A DNA stretch of 64,000 nt from JAHEZL01 sp964406465. Its GTDB lineage: Bacteria; Bacteroidota; Bacteroidia; Flavobacteriales_C; GCA-002722245. Position 1 is the stretch's first letter; each line of letters begins with the position of its first letter. The notes below the pieces were generated by a model. The model worked only from the letters and a program-made list of their open reading frames with translations, made no database searches and was not told where the DNA came from. The stretch lies in assembly GCA_964406465.1 (NCBI GenBank), contig CAYORT010000008.1, positions 1 through 64,000 of the forward strand, in the 5' to 3' direction. This document shows, one piece after another, positions 18,736 through 28,475 of the stretch. Position numbers and translations under genes: made by a program.

Positions 18736-21114
18736 ATGAAATTGAAAAACTACTTTTTTAGATCAAACGGTTTTCAAAATAAGTACAATGCAAATTTATT
18801 TGTGCTTGGTTGTTTTTTCTTCGCGGGCTTTTTTCAATCAGCAAATGCCCAAACATGTTCTCCTAATTACAATAATCCGTGGCAATGGGGACCACATTCT
18901 ACTTGGTTTTTTGGAGAAGGAGTTTTCATGAATTTTCCCAATGGAACCAATGCTCCGGTTGTAACTTATAAGCCTGTGGTAGGAGATGTGAACAGAAGTT
19001 ATGAAGGTACAGCCACCATTAACGACAACGCCGGAAATTTAATTTGTTATTCTAACGGAAGAGGAATTTGGGATGCTAGCGGAAGTGTTATCTCTAACGG
19101 ATTGCTGGCCGGAAATGAAGACGGTGCAGTAGGTGCCAGAAGCTCGGCTGTACAAGGTATTGTTGCTGTGCGTCATCCTTTTAACCCTAATAAGATATTT
19201 ATCGTCACCTCAGATGATGCTTTATCGAATAATGCCAATGGTGTAAATTATAGTGTTTACGATATTCAATCGAATACTATGACTGCACCAGTGCGCTTGA
19301 AAGATGATTTAGGAAATGATTACAGAACAACAGAACAGGTAGATGCTACCTTTCATACAAATGGTTTTGATGTGTGGATTGTTGTTCGCCAATCGGGAGA
19401 AGGAAATGCCGCTAACTTCAGAAATTTTTATGCCTACTTGCTCACTTGTAATGGCTTGAATACTACTCCGGTGAAGTCGGTTGCCGGACCAACAGTTAAA
19501 GGAAATTGGACCAACAACTGGGAAAGAGGTGCGTTGAAATTTTCATGGAAAGGAAATAAAGCAGTAACAGTAAATCATGTAAATGATTGGGCATCTTATG
19601 ATGAAGCTATAGTGGTGTACGATTTCAATCAAAGCACCGGAGTATTGAGCAATACCAAGGCTGTGTCGGGTAAGTGGGGTGGAGGTACTTGGAGCGGACC
19701 AACCTATGAATCGATGTACGATTGTGAATGGGCTCCCGACAATAAAGGAGTTTATATGGTGCCCGCAGGAGGTACTGCAAGATTGTTGTGGATGAATTCT
19801 TCATACTCTACCCAAGATTCGATTTACAATTCTATAAAAGTTACTACCAATCAAGTGAATATTCCAGGTGATATAAAGTTGGGTGGTGATGGTAAATTGT
19901 ATCAAGCTACTTTTCAAAATAATTTGAATGTTTTTTCTTTTCCAACACCTACCGATTTGAACGAAGGAACAAACATTACTAGAACAGTGATGAACCTTAC
20001 ACAAAATTCAACATTGGGACTTACCAATATGTTTATTCCACCAATAGATTATTTAGACATTCAAACACCTCAGGCGATGAATTGTGATGATGCGCCCGCT
20101 GATTTGCAAGTGAATTGGTTTTGCAAAGGAACGAATGCAGAAGATGCAGTGAATAATCCGGCCGGTTGGACAGCATCTTGTGGCGCTTGTTTAACAGATG
20201 CTGGAAATGGAACTTTTGATCCTTCGATAGCCGGACAAGGACAACATACCGTTTATTACAGTTATGGTAGTGCATGTGCCGTGATAGATTCGTTGGTGAT
20301 TACCGTTGGGCCGTGCAACACCTGCAAAGACACTTCTATTGCTTCAATACCTGCACAATGTACTTCTAACGGAGTGATACACTTAAAAGATTATCAAGGT
20401 ACCGCAAAGCCTGGTGTGTGGAGTATAGTAAGTATGCCAACAGGCGGAACGGCAACCATTACCAACGATAGTATTTTTAATGTGAACAATACTGTTCCTG
20501 GTAATTATGTAGTTCAATATACCGTAAACAATCAATTGCCAAATTGTGGTAATAATCCAAAAAGAACGATTATCATTAATGGTGTTTCAACTTTCGATAT
20601 TAGTGTGGCTAAAAAAGTTTGTTTCGAAAAAAATGAGACAACTACAGCATCGCTAAACGCAACTTTTAGTTCTTATTTGTGGTCTACTGGTTCAATATTG
20701 TCTACCACCACTGTGCAACAAAAAGGAAAGTTGTGGGTAACTGTTACCGATCAAAATTCATGTGTAGGTAGCGATACTTTGGATGTCGTAGAAGATTGTC
20801 CGATTATCCTTTGTGTACCCAATGTTTTTACACCAAATGGTGATTCTGAGAATGATGAATTGAGCGTGTGTAAAGATGTATACAAAGAGATTATAGATAA
20901 AAATTACATCATGGAACACATCAAAGAAATAACTTTTGAAGTGTACGATAGATGGGGAATTAGAATGTTTCAAAGCAAAGGAGTTTTTCCTAGTTGGGAT
21001 GGAAAATACAACAACAATGATGCTTCAGCCGGTGTGTATTATTGGATATTGAAATACACAGATACTACCAATACATCTTATGAATTAACCGGATTTGCGC
21101 AGCTCATAAGATAA
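18736..21114 (+). CDS. Secreted propeller-like protein with T9SS type B sorting domain
   Basis: The 792-residue product has a signal segment ending at SANAQT (about residue 38). Its N-terminal domain (about 45-450) is paralogous to that of the 4337-8440 protein, with shared NPWQWGPHSTWFFGEG / NSWEWPSHSNWYFGDG, VRHPFNPNKIFIVTSDDA and YDCEWAPDNKGVY elements. Two Ig-like modules follow. The type B sorting domain starts near 692 (VPNVFTPNGDSENDEL, YDRWGIRMFQ, WDGKYNNND). It lies 125 bases after the 1414-residue adhesin on the same strand, so the two could be co-transcribed. Surface function is inferred from the sorting domain only. Confidence 0.87.
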   Translation: MKLKNYFFRSNGFQNKYNANLFVLGCFFFAGFFQSANAQTCSPNYNNPWQWGPHSTWFFGEGVFMNFPNGTNAPVVTYKPVVGDVNRSYEGTATINDNAGNLICYSNGRGIWDASGSVISNGLLAGNEDGAVGARSSAVQGIVAVRHPFNPNKIFIVTSDDALSNNANGVNYSVYDIQSNTMTAPVRLKDDLGNDYRTTEQVDATFHTNGFDVWIVVRQSGEGNAANFRNFYAYLLTCNGLNTTPVKSVAGPTVKGNWTNNWERGALKFSWKGNKAVTVNHVNDWASYDEAIVVYDFNQSTGVLSNTKAVSGKWGGGTWSGPTYESMYDCEWAPDNKGVYMVPAGGTARLLWMNSSYSTQDSIYNSIKVTTNQVNIPGDIKLGGDGKLYQATFQNNLNVFSFPTPTDLNEGTNITRTVMNLTQNSTLGLTNMFIPPIDYLDIQTPQAMNCDDAPADLQVNWFCKGTNAEDAVNNPAGWTASCGACLTDAGNGTFDPSIAGQGQHTVYYSYGSACAVIDSLVITVGPCNTCKDTSIASIPAQCTSNGVIHLKDYQGTAKPGVWSIVSMPTGGTATITNDSIFNVNNTVPGNYVVQYTVNNQLPNCGNNPKRTIIINGVSTFDISVAKKVCFEKNETTTASLNATFSSYLWSTGSILSTTTVQQKGKLWVTVTDQNSCVGSDTLDVVEDCPIILCVPNVFTPNGDSENDELSVCKDVYKEIIDKNYIMEHIKEITFEVYDRWGIRMFQSKGVFPSWDGKYNNNDASAGVYYWILKYTDTTNTSYELTGFAQLIR

Positions 21115-21160
21115 TTAATTTGTACTCCCTTATATTAATATAATCCTGTAATAATGTAGA

Positions 21161-21190
21161 AAATGCCAGACCCCAAAATCTGGCATTTTT
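21161..21190. terminator. Bidirectional intrinsic terminator
   Basis: The perfect 10-bp stem AAATGCCAGA/TCTGGCATTT has an 8-base loop followed by T residues. It serves the adhesin gene. Read in reverse it lies just after the DinB-like gene, whose stop codon touches the T tract. Confidence 0.88.
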
Positions 21191-21734
21191 ATTTTATGTT
21201 TCTTTCGGCTTGTGTTAAATGTCTTTCGTAGTGATAAACTACAAATCGCAATGTATCGCCCAATCGCAACTTAATCACCTTGGAGATGGAAATGTTGGTT
21301 TTTACTTTCTGTAAGTTAACGCTCTTCGCCTTTTTTATCAACTCTAGCATAAGGTGCTGATGGTCTATAAATTTTTCAATAGTGCTTTTGTTTAGCTTGC
21401 TGTGAAGCGGATTTTTGTCTTTAAATGTTTTCATCTTTTGAATACCATTTTTCTTTGGTAGCATAGAAAGAGCAAAGTAGTTGCCCAGTAATCCGCTTTT
21501 AAAGATGGTAGACGAAGGTGAAGTGTTTGCTTCAATTCTTCTTTTTATTTCTTCAATGTAAAAATCATCGTACAAATTCAAATGCTCTATACACTCCAAA
21601 GCACTCCAACTTTCGCTGCTCTCTTTATTGTTGAGTGCATCTTCTGATTGCTCTAGTAGCTTTGTACTTCTTGCAATATTATTTTCAATTCTTTTTGCAA
21701 GATCGTTCAGTAATTCTGTGCTATTGAATTTCAT
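21189..21734 (-). CDS. DinB-like four-helix protein
   Basis: The 181-residue helical product has WSALECIEHLNLYDDFY in the second helix region and a terminal VVYHYERHLTQAERNI helix. These hold the His residues expected of the DinB metal site. It is similar in kind to, but not a close copy of, the protein at 2125-2637. It lies 52 bases after the Crp/Fnr-type regulator on the same strand, which suggests a two-gene unit. Function is unknown. Confidence 0.75.
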   Translation of the reverse strand: MKFNSTELLNDLAKRIENNIARSTKLLEQSEDALNNKESSESWSALECIEHLNLYDDFYIEEIKRRIEANTSPSSTIFKSGLLGNYFALSMLPKKNGIQKMKTFKDKNPLHSKLNKSTIEKFIDHQHLMLELIKKAKSVNLQKVKTNISISKVIKLRLGDTLRFVVYHYERHLTQAERNIK

Positions 21735-21786
21735 GTTTTTTTATTGCAATAGTACGCGATTAGATTTTTCTAATTCTTGATTTGCC

Positions 21787-22317
21787 TCAAGATTTTTTGA
21801 TGCGTGATAAGGTTTCGGGAGTCATGCGCAAGTAGGAGGCTATATATTTTAATGGCACTTCTTGAAACAATTGCGGACTCCTTTTTTGAACTCTTTTGTA
21901 GCGATCTTCGGGCGAGTAGGTGAGCAAATCAATTTCTCTTTCGAACTGCTGTTCAACAAGATTTTCTAAAATGTTTTGCCACAGAGAAATGTTTTCCGAC
22001 TTCGAATTGATGATTTGCATGAAGCTTTTTTTATCGATAGAATACACTTCACTTTTTTTGAGTGCTTGTATATATAATGCCGAAGGTTCTCCGCTGATGA
22101 AAGAATCGATGGCAACAAAAATGGAATTTTTGTAGGCAAAGCGAACACATTGTTCTTCTTTTTCATTTTCAATGAAAATGCGAAAACAACCTTCATTCAC
22201 AAAGTAAATGTTTTGATCTTTGCGATTTTTGGTGCTTAAAAATTCACCTCGTTTTAGCTGTATTGTTTTCTTCCAATGTGGCGCAACTTCTTTCTTTAGA
22301 ATTTCAATAGGATTCAT
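21787..22317 (-). CDS. Crp/Fnr-family transcriptional regulator
   Basis: The 176-residue product has a cyclic-nucleotide-binding-fold domain (about 10-120; IYFVNEGCFRIFIENEKEEQ and VAIDSFISGEPSALYIQALKKSEVY). A short C-terminal HTH (PLKYIASYLRMTPETLSRIKK) ends the protein. The HTH wing is very short and no Fnr-type cysteine cluster is visible. Regulators of this size are common in Bacteroidota; the effector is unknown. Its start abuts the end of the beta-helix gene with no gap, so transcription from that gene may continue into it. Confidence 0.88.
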   Translation of the reverse strand: MNPIEILKKEVAPHWKKTIQLKRGEFLSTKNRKDQNIYFVNEGCFRIFIENEKEEQCVRFAYKNSIFVAIDSFISGEPSALYIQALKKSEVYSIDKKSFMQIINSKSENISLWQNILENLVEQQFEREIDLLTYSPEDRYKRVQKRSPQLFQEVPLKYIASYLRMTPETLSRIKKS

Positions 22318-23559
22318 TTATTCCTTAATAAATTTGGTGCTTTGTTGAGCCGAATTTAAATAAAAATAAATACCACTTGAAAGCTTGCTAATATCAATGT
22401 TATGTGTGTTTGAATTGGCAGCTCCTTGCATCACCACTTTGCCATATGCATCAACAATTGAGTAAGTGTTTATGTTTTCTGAAGTTTTGATTTCAATGAA
22501 ATTGCTTGCCGGATTTGGATACACCATTATCTCTTTTTGCAATTCGGCTATAGAGGTAGTTAAACAACTGTTTGCGTTACATGCTTGAGTGCTAACATTG
22601 CTTAATCCTTTAGCGCCTGACTTTACTGTATTGTTGTTGCAAACTACATTATACGTTGCTGTGCCTGCATTTCCACTTGTTTGAACATTGATGCCATAGT
22701 AGGCATTTGAAAATGCTTCTGTAGAATTGTTGATGAATGTGTTGTAGTCGCCGGCGCCTGCGATGATGATATGCGTTTGCAATCCGTCTTTAAGTGTGGT
22801 GCTGCCTGTATTGCATTCTATAGTGTAGTAGTTCCCTTTCATGTCTAACCACGAGTCGCCAGAATTTACGCCATTCAATCCTTTTCCATTAAAAATATTA
22901 TTAGAGATAGTTCCTCCTTTAGTTCCTTCTTTTACATCAATATTTTCCGATGGAATATTGTCGCCAAAAGAATTAGCATTGATGATGTTGTAGTTGCAGG
23001 TGTCGGGATTTCCACCAGTGTAGTTGCCCCAGTTATTTTGTGATGATCCAACATAAATTCCTTCGGCAGTGCCGCTTGCGCCTGATACTATACCCATCGA
23101 ATCTACATAGCAATTTTCTACCAAATTGTACGAGCTGTATTTGCGCAGATGAATGCCTTCGTCGCCTATATAATTAACGGTGATGTTTTTTACTGTGCAA
23201 TGAAAACTACTGTCGAGCATTATTCCTTTTTTCGACTTGTATACTGTGAACCCATCGAGCACCCAATAGCTATTTCCTTTGAGCCATAGTCCGTAACCTG
23301 TAGTGGTACTATTCGAAGTGATGACCGCATTCGCATTTCCCTTCAATGTGATAGGATTTTGAGCGCTACCATTTTTACCAGCGTTTATGGTGAAACCTCC
23401 CGATTTGCTGTATATCCCGTCGGCAAGAACTATGGTTTGTCCGGCACTCGCCGCATCCAAAGCATTTTGCAATTCTGTTGCGTTGCTCACATTTACAATT
23501 TGAGCATTTATGAATGTAGGTAAGGCTGCAAAAAAGCAGACAAGCAAAAAAGATTTCAT
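22318..23559 (-). CDS. Secreted right-handed beta-helix protein with T9SS type A sorting domain
   Basis: The 413-residue product has a signal peptide (1-19). A parallel beta-helix (about 25-330) shows the usual lyase-like opening TELQNALDAASAGQTIVLADGIY, GFTVYKSKKGIML, EGIHLRKYSSYNLVENC and NIDVKEGTKGGTISNN. A type A sorting domain ends the protein (MVYPNPASNFIEI...SSGIYFYL). It resembles polysaccharide-lyase or carbohydrate-binding helices; a Lys/Arg-rich rung near GIHLRKYSS could be part of an active groove, but catalytic activity cannot be assigned. Export by T9SS is inferred. Confidence 0.85.
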   Translation of the reverse strand: MKSFLLVCFFAALPTFINAQIVNVSNATELQNALDAASAGQTIVLADGIYSKSGGFTINAGKNGSAQNPITLKGNANAVITSNSTTTGYGLWLKGNSYWVLDGFTVYKSKKGIMLDSSFHCTVKNITVNYIGDEGIHLRKYSSYNLVENCYVDSMGIVSGASGTAEGIYVGSSQNNWGNYTGGNPDTCNYNIINANSFGDNIPSENIDVKEGTKGGTISNNIFNGKGLNGVNSGDSWLDMKGNYYTIECNTGSTTLKDGLQTHIIIAGAGDYNTFINNSTEAFSNAYYGINVQTSGNAGTATYNVVCNNNTVKSGAKGLSNVSTQACNANSCLTTSIAELQKEIMVYPNPASNFIEIKTSENINTYSIVDAYGKVVMQGAANSNTHNIDISKLSSGIYFYLNSAQQSTKFIKE

Positions 23560-23647
23560 TTGTAGTAGATTTTGCGCTCAAGCTACAAAATATATCGATA
23601 AAAATTGCTTTTTCGTCGTTGAAACAGAGATAATTACGGATAAATAC

Positions 23648-24898
23648 TTAATTGCTTTTATCTTTTAAAATAAGACGCAATGAAGTGTCTTTGGTGATGT
23701 AGGTCCATGCCCAATTGATAAAAATAATAAGCTTACTTTTCACGCTCAAAATCAACATCAGATGTAAAAACATCCAAACGAACCAAGCCATGTATCCTTT
23801 AAATTTCATGAAAGGTAAATCCACAACAGCTTTGTGTTTTCCCACAGTGGCCATAGCGCCAAGGTTAGTGTATTCATATTCTTTTAGCTTTTCATTTTTA
23901 AGAAGCGCATTAAAATTTTTAGCTAAATTTTTTCCTTGATTAATGGCAACATTCGCTACTTGAGGGTGACCTTTAGGATAGTTTGGCGTCTCCATATAGG
24001 CGATATCACCCAAAGCATATATATTATTGGTGTTATCTACCAAGTTAAAGCGATTAACTTTTATTCTACTTCTATTGATGATTACATCGTTTGGCAAACC
24101 GTTGATTAAATTTCCTGTTACGCCGGCAGCCCAAATCACGTGTTTACTTTTTATGGTTTCGCCATTGCTCAGTGTAACGATTTTTCCATCATATGACTTC
24201 ACAATAGTTTTTGTTTTTACTTTAACTCCGAGTAATTCAAGATAGTGTTGCGAGGTATTTCGCGCCAAATCGCTCATGCTGTTTAAAGTATGGTCGCTAC
24301 CTTCTAGCAAAGTGATGGTAAGATTTTTAAAGTCGATGTTGGGAAAGTCTTTTGGTAAAATATGTCTTTTTATTTCGGCAAAAGAACCTGCCAACTCAAC
24401 GCCTGTTGGTCCGCCACCTACAATCACTATATTGAGCAAGTATTCTTTTTCTTCCTCCCCAACCGATAAAAAATCTTCAAAACTTTGAAGCACACTGTTC
24501 CTTATTTTAATGGCGTCGTAAGTAGATTTTAATCCGTATGCAAATTTCTCTAAATCGGCATTTCCATAAAAGTTGGTGCGGCAACCTGTGGCAATAACCA
24601 GATAGTCGTATTTAAACTCACCTATACTGGTGGTGATGGTGTTTTTATCTTTATTGATGAGCTCTACTTCGGTCATTCTAATTTCCATGTTTTTTCTACC
24701 CTGAAATATTTTTCTAAGTGGAAATGAGATGCTGCTAGGTTCGAGCTGTGAGGTTGCAACTTGGTAAAATAAGGGCTGAAATTGATGATGATTCAATTTG
24801 TCGAGGAGCAGTACTTCAAACAATTCGTCGTTTAATTTTTGAATGAAGTTGATTCCGGCGAACCCACCTCCAATAACGATAACTTTTTTGAGTGCCAT
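23648..24898 (-). CDS. ndh: Type II NADH:quinone oxidoreductase (NDH-2)
   Basis: The 416-residue flavoprotein passes electrons from NADH to the quinone pool without pumping protons. An FAD-binding GGGFAG motif lies at about residues 8-13 and a second NAD-binding GGGPTGVELAG near 165. The FAD-contact segment is YALGDIAYMETPNYPKGHPQVANVA (ALGD and the AQxAxQ-like part VANVAINQG). The C terminus has hydrophobic/amphipathic helices (MAWFVWMFLHLMLILSV) for membrane attachment. The only in-frame ATG that fits is at 24898; an upstream start would need TTG. Confidence 0.92.
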   Translation of the reverse strand: MALKKVIVIGGGFAGINFIQKLNDELFEVLLLDKLNHHQFQPLFYQVATSQLEPSSISFPLRKIFQGRKNMEIRMTEVELINKDKNTITTSIGEFKYDYLVIATGCRTNFYGNADLEKFAYGLKSTYDAIKIRNSVLQSFEDFLSVGEEEKEYLLNIVIVGGGPTGVELAGSFAEIKRHILPKDFPNIDFKNLTITLLEGSDHTLNSMSDLARNTSQHYLELLGVKVKTKTIVKSYDGKIVTLSNGETIKSKHVIWAAGVTGNLINGLPNDVIINRSRIKVNRFNLVDNTNNIYALGDIAYMETPNYPKGHPQVANVAINQGKNLAKNFNALLKNEKLKEYEYTNLGAMATVGKHKAVVDLPFMKFKGYMAWFVWMFLHLMLILSVKSKLIIFINWAWTYITKDTSLRLILKDKSN

Positions 24899-24974
24899 AT
24901 GAGTAGGAATTGAGGTCTTGAATTTAGCCAATAATTATGGTTATTTGTTATATATTTTATGATATTTTTGGCCC

Positions 24975-27900
24975 ATGAAAAAAATAATACTGTTGCCTCT
25001 ACTGTCATTGGTTTTTGTAATCCATCTATTTTCTCAAACTTCAACTACCGAAAGCACTATGCTTTGGCGCATAAGCGGTAAAGGAATTAAAACTTCCTAT
25101 TTGTATGGAACAATGCACGTGCGTGATGCGCGGGCCTTTGATTTTGCCGATTCGGTATTAGTAGCCTTTGGGAAATGTGAAAGTTTTGCTACCGAGGTTC
25201 ATCCCGACTCATTAAGTAAAATGATGTTTGCCAACTTTGAAAAGTCGATTAGCAAAAGAATGTATTTAGATACCGACGAGTTTTTTCAAAATGCTATTGG
25301 TAGCGATAGATACAACAAACTTGACAGCCGTTTGCAACAGGAATCGGGTATAAGTTTGAATCAGATTAAAAATAAGAATCCCCGACTCATTCGTTCTTTG
25401 CTGAGTGAAACAGAGAACGAGATGAACGCTAAGCCAGTGTTTCTTGATATGTATCTGTTTGATATGGCGGGCGGAGAAAATAAAACAGTTTATGGTTTAG
25501 AATCTTTAGAAGGTACCGAGAAAACATTGACAGCCTTAACGATGAGTCGCCAACAGCGCTATGAAATGGAGGTGGATGCAGTAGATAAAATTAGATCAAT
25601 GGACAACTTGATAGATTATTATCACGATAACAATTTGCAGGCTGTATTAGAATTGTTCAACGATACTACGAAGTTTGGCCTAGAGTACAGAAAATTACTG
25701 CTCGATGAAAGAAACGTGATTATGGCCATTAGTATCGATACTATTGTGCATCAAAAAAGCTGTTTTATTGCGGTGGGTTGCGGACATTTACCGGGGCAAT
25801 ACGGACTCATTACTTTGCTGCGTAAGATGGGTTATGTTGTTGAGCCAGTGTTGTCGAATAGATCAGGCTTAGCCAATGAATATCCATACAAGTCTAAAGA
25901 GCTTTCATGGCAAACGATGAGCGATGATGTTGCTGGTTATTCAATAGATTATCCGGGTGTTCCATATCCAGTAAAAGTGCCATTAACCGAATCGGATATG
26001 TATTGCTATAGCGACTTAGGTAAAGGATCGGTGTTTTTTAGTTATGGAATTTTCGCTTCTTCTCAATTGGCCAATACTAGCGACAAAAAATTATATAAAA
26101 CGCTAATTGATAGAATGGTTAAGCAGCGCGGTGGCAAACTTTTAGCGCAAAAGAAAATTGTGGTTCAAGGAAAGGATGCAATGCAACTGCAATTTGAATT
26201 GAAAGGTTTGCCATATGAAATGGTGATGGTGCGTAACGACAAAATGGTGTATTTACTTCTTGCACATATCCCTAATGAAAAGGTGAGGAATGAAGTGTTT
26301 CAAAGATTTGTTTCTTCCTTCCGCTTCAAAGCTATCGCCAATAAAGATTACATTACTTTTACTTCGAAGGAAGATGCTTTTAGTGCCGATTTTCCTGGTA
26401 CTCCGGTGAAACGTGAAATGACTGTAAGCGCTATGAAAATGCGCTTATACATTGCCAACGATACTAAGTCGAATGTGAATTATGTGTTTCAATGTTTAGA
26501 GCTTGCCGCAGGAACTTACAACAATAATGATGATCAAATTTTAAGCAATGTTGGCGACAATGTGCTTCAAACTTTAGGAAATTTGAAAACATTGAGTGAC
26601 GAACGAAAATTAATTCAAGGCTATACTGCACGCGAAATTGACGCAGAAGGGAAAGATGTGCGCTATAGATTCTTAACGATTACTCGTTTGAACAAAGTTT
26701 ACAGCGCCATAGTTTCTTATTTGCCTCAGTATAAAGATCAGGCCGACGCCTTTGTGCAATCTATTAAATTTGAAGATTATGTTGCTCCCGATTATCGCAA
26801 AGTAACTTTGGCAGATGGTTTTGCTTCCATAGTATTGCCAACCGAAGTGGAAGTTGATTCCTCCGGATTTAAACCCGATGGAGTAGAGAAAGAGTTGTAT
26901 TGCTCTGCAGTCGACCCTAATTCATCGGCAATGTATCAAGTGAATTATCGCAAATATTCTTCACTGTATACCGTAAACGATTCAACTTTTAAAGCAAACT
27001 TAAAAGAGATGTTTGTTGAAAGCGCCGATTCACTAATTGGTGAAAATGAATTGACAATTGCAAAAGGTAAAAAGATAGAATTTGTTTACGATATCGCTCA
27101 AACACATGTTGAGAAGAAGATTGTTCATTACCTTAAAGGAGATGTGTTGTTGTCGCTGGTGTTGTACTATGCGCCAGTGCAAAGAAATACAGCTACAGTT
27201 AATGATTTTTTTAATAGTGCGGTATTTAATGAGCAATTGGTTGAGGGCGATATTTTCGCCGAGAAGAAGGATGCTCTAAAGAAAGAATTGAAGAAACCTA
27301 CTTTGTCTACTTCAGTGCTTGAAGATGCTATTAGAGCGACCCATTGGACCAACGATGATATCGATTTTTTAATTTCTGTTTTACCGGTAATTTATGCCGA
27401 TGATAGCAACTCTTTTTATGGTGTGAAGACCGTTTTGTATCGCGCGCTAAAAGAACTTGATAAGGAAAAGGTATCTGTTAAGTTAAAGAAATCATACAAT
27501 GCTTTCGATAATAAGTCAAGAATAAATGCGCTTGAGTATTTTGGTTGGTGCAGAAATAAAGAGTCGATGGACTTTATTGCGCAATCAATACTTAATAAAA
27601 CAGTGCACTTTGATAGGGCATACAGCATGAGTTCTATAGTTTCTAGTTCTTCTGATTCTGCCAACCTAGTGAAAGATTTTTATCTAAAGATTTTACCCGC
27701 TATGACCGATACTTTTGTGTGTCGAGGTTTGTGGTACAACCTATCAGAGGCCATGGATAGTGCGTGGTACACAGCCGATGATTTTTCTTCTCATGCCTCT
27801 ATTTTACAAAAAAGATTTATGGAAGATTTGGAAGAAATGAGAACGGGTAAATTAACCAATCCCGATTTCTATCTCAATTATTGGTTTAATTATGCTATCG

Positions 27901-28475
27901 ATTTCATCTACGATGCAAAATTAAATACAAAAGATATCGATGATAAGCTAAGAGAGTGCATTAGCCTTTTTGAATCAGATGAATTTAATTATCATGTGGT
28001 ACTCAATTTCTTGTTGAACAATAAAGAGTTAGATGCCGCAGTGAAAGAAAAGGTATTTAAAAATGTTTCTTATCAGTACTACATGTTTACTAAGTTGATG
28101 GCGCGCAATAAGGGTGAGCTAATGCCGGATGCTTATAGAGATTCAATTACCATTACCAAAAGTGAGTTGCTAACCTACTTGCAAGATTACGAAGAGTTTT
28201 ATGCCGATGAGATTGAATTTGTGGTGAAGAAAACGATAGATCACGAAGGAAAGAAAGTGGAGGTTTATTTGTTCAAAGTTTTATCTGCATACGATGGAGA
28301 AAAAGCTTGGTATTATGCTGTTTCGGGTGGGTATAAGCCAGGAAGATTTACTGGTAAACAAGAGGTGCCATTAAGCACCATGAATTGGAAAACAACCGAT
28401 GAGGTGAAGGGAATGAAAACTGATGAAATTATTGAAGATCTAGTTCATCCAAAAGAAGACTTGGGAGATTATTAG
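24975..28475 (+). CDS. Very large TraB/GumN-family protein with three repeated modules and a helical C-terminal half
   Basis: The 1166-residue product has a signal peptide (1-20). Its TraB/GumN domain covers about 27-295, with the GTMH motif at 45-48 and the conserved end VGCGHLPGQYG near 266-277. Normal members stop there (about 290 residues). This protein continues with three modules of about 140-150 residues (around 315-455, 456-605 and 606-755), each opening with a strand like YSIDYPGVPYPVK or FSADFPGTPVKR and closing with a hydrophobic FVxSxxF segment. A helical, HEAT-like region of about 400 residues follows. It is probably periplasmic. Function is unknown; TraB/GumN proteins are thought to be erythromycin-esterase/Tiki-like metalloproteases. 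The 3' end overlaps the convergent LRR gene by 4 bases. Confidence 0.8.
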   Translation: MKKIILLPLLSLVFVIHLFSQTSTTESTMLWRISGKGIKTSYLYGTMHVRDARAFDFADSVLVAFGKCESFATEVHPDSLSKMMFANFEKSISKRMYLDTDEFFQNAIGSDRYNKLDSRLQQESGISLNQIKNKNPRLIRSLLSETENEMNAKPVFLDMYLFDMAGGENKTVYGLESLEGTEKTLTALTMSRQQRYEMEVDAVDKIRSMDNLIDYYHDNNLQAVLELFNDTTKFGLEYRKLLLDERNVIMAISIDTIVHQKSCFIAVGCGHLPGQYGLITLLRKMGYVVEPVLSNRSGLANEYPYKSKELSWQTMSDDVAGYSIDYPGVPYPVKVPLTESDMYCYSDLGKGSVFFSYGIFASSQLANTSDKKLYKTLIDRMVKQRGGKLLAQKKIVVQGKDAMQLQFELKGLPYEMVMVRNDKMVYLLLAHIPNEKVRNEVFQRFVSSFRFKAIANKDYITFTSKEDAFSADFPGTPVKREMTVSAMKMRLYIANDTKSNVNYVFQCLELAAGTYNNNDDQILSNVGDNVLQTLGNLKTLSDERKLIQGYTAREIDAEGKDVRYRFLTITRLNKVYSAIVSYLPQYKDQADAFVQSIKFEDYVAPDYRKVTLADGFASIVLPTEVEVDSSGFKPDGVEKELYCSAVDPNSSAMYQVNYRKYSSLYTVNDSTFKANLKEMFVESADSLIGENELTIAKGKKIEFVYDIAQTHVEKKIVHYLKGDVLLSLVLYYAPVQRNTATVNDFFNSAVFNEQLVEGDIFAEKKDALKKELKKPTLSTSVLEDAIRATHWTNDDIDFLISVLPVIYADDSNSFYGVKTVLYRALKELDKEKVSVKLKKSYNAFDNKSRINALEYFGWCRNKESMDFIAQSILNKTVHFDRAYSMSSIVSSSSDSANLVKDFYLKILPAMTDTFVCRGLWYNLSEAMDSAWYTADDFSSHASILQKRFMEDLEEMRTGKLTNPDFYLNYWFNYAIDFIYDAKLNTKDIDDKLRECISLFESDEFNYHVVLNFLLNNKELDAAVKEKVFKNVSYQYYMFTKLMARNKGELMPDAYRDSITITKSELLTYLQDYEEFYADEIEFVVKKTIDHEGKKVEVYLFKVLSAYDGEKAWYYAVSGGYKPGRFTGKQEVPLSTMNWKTTDEVKGMKTDEIIEDLVHPKEDLGDY

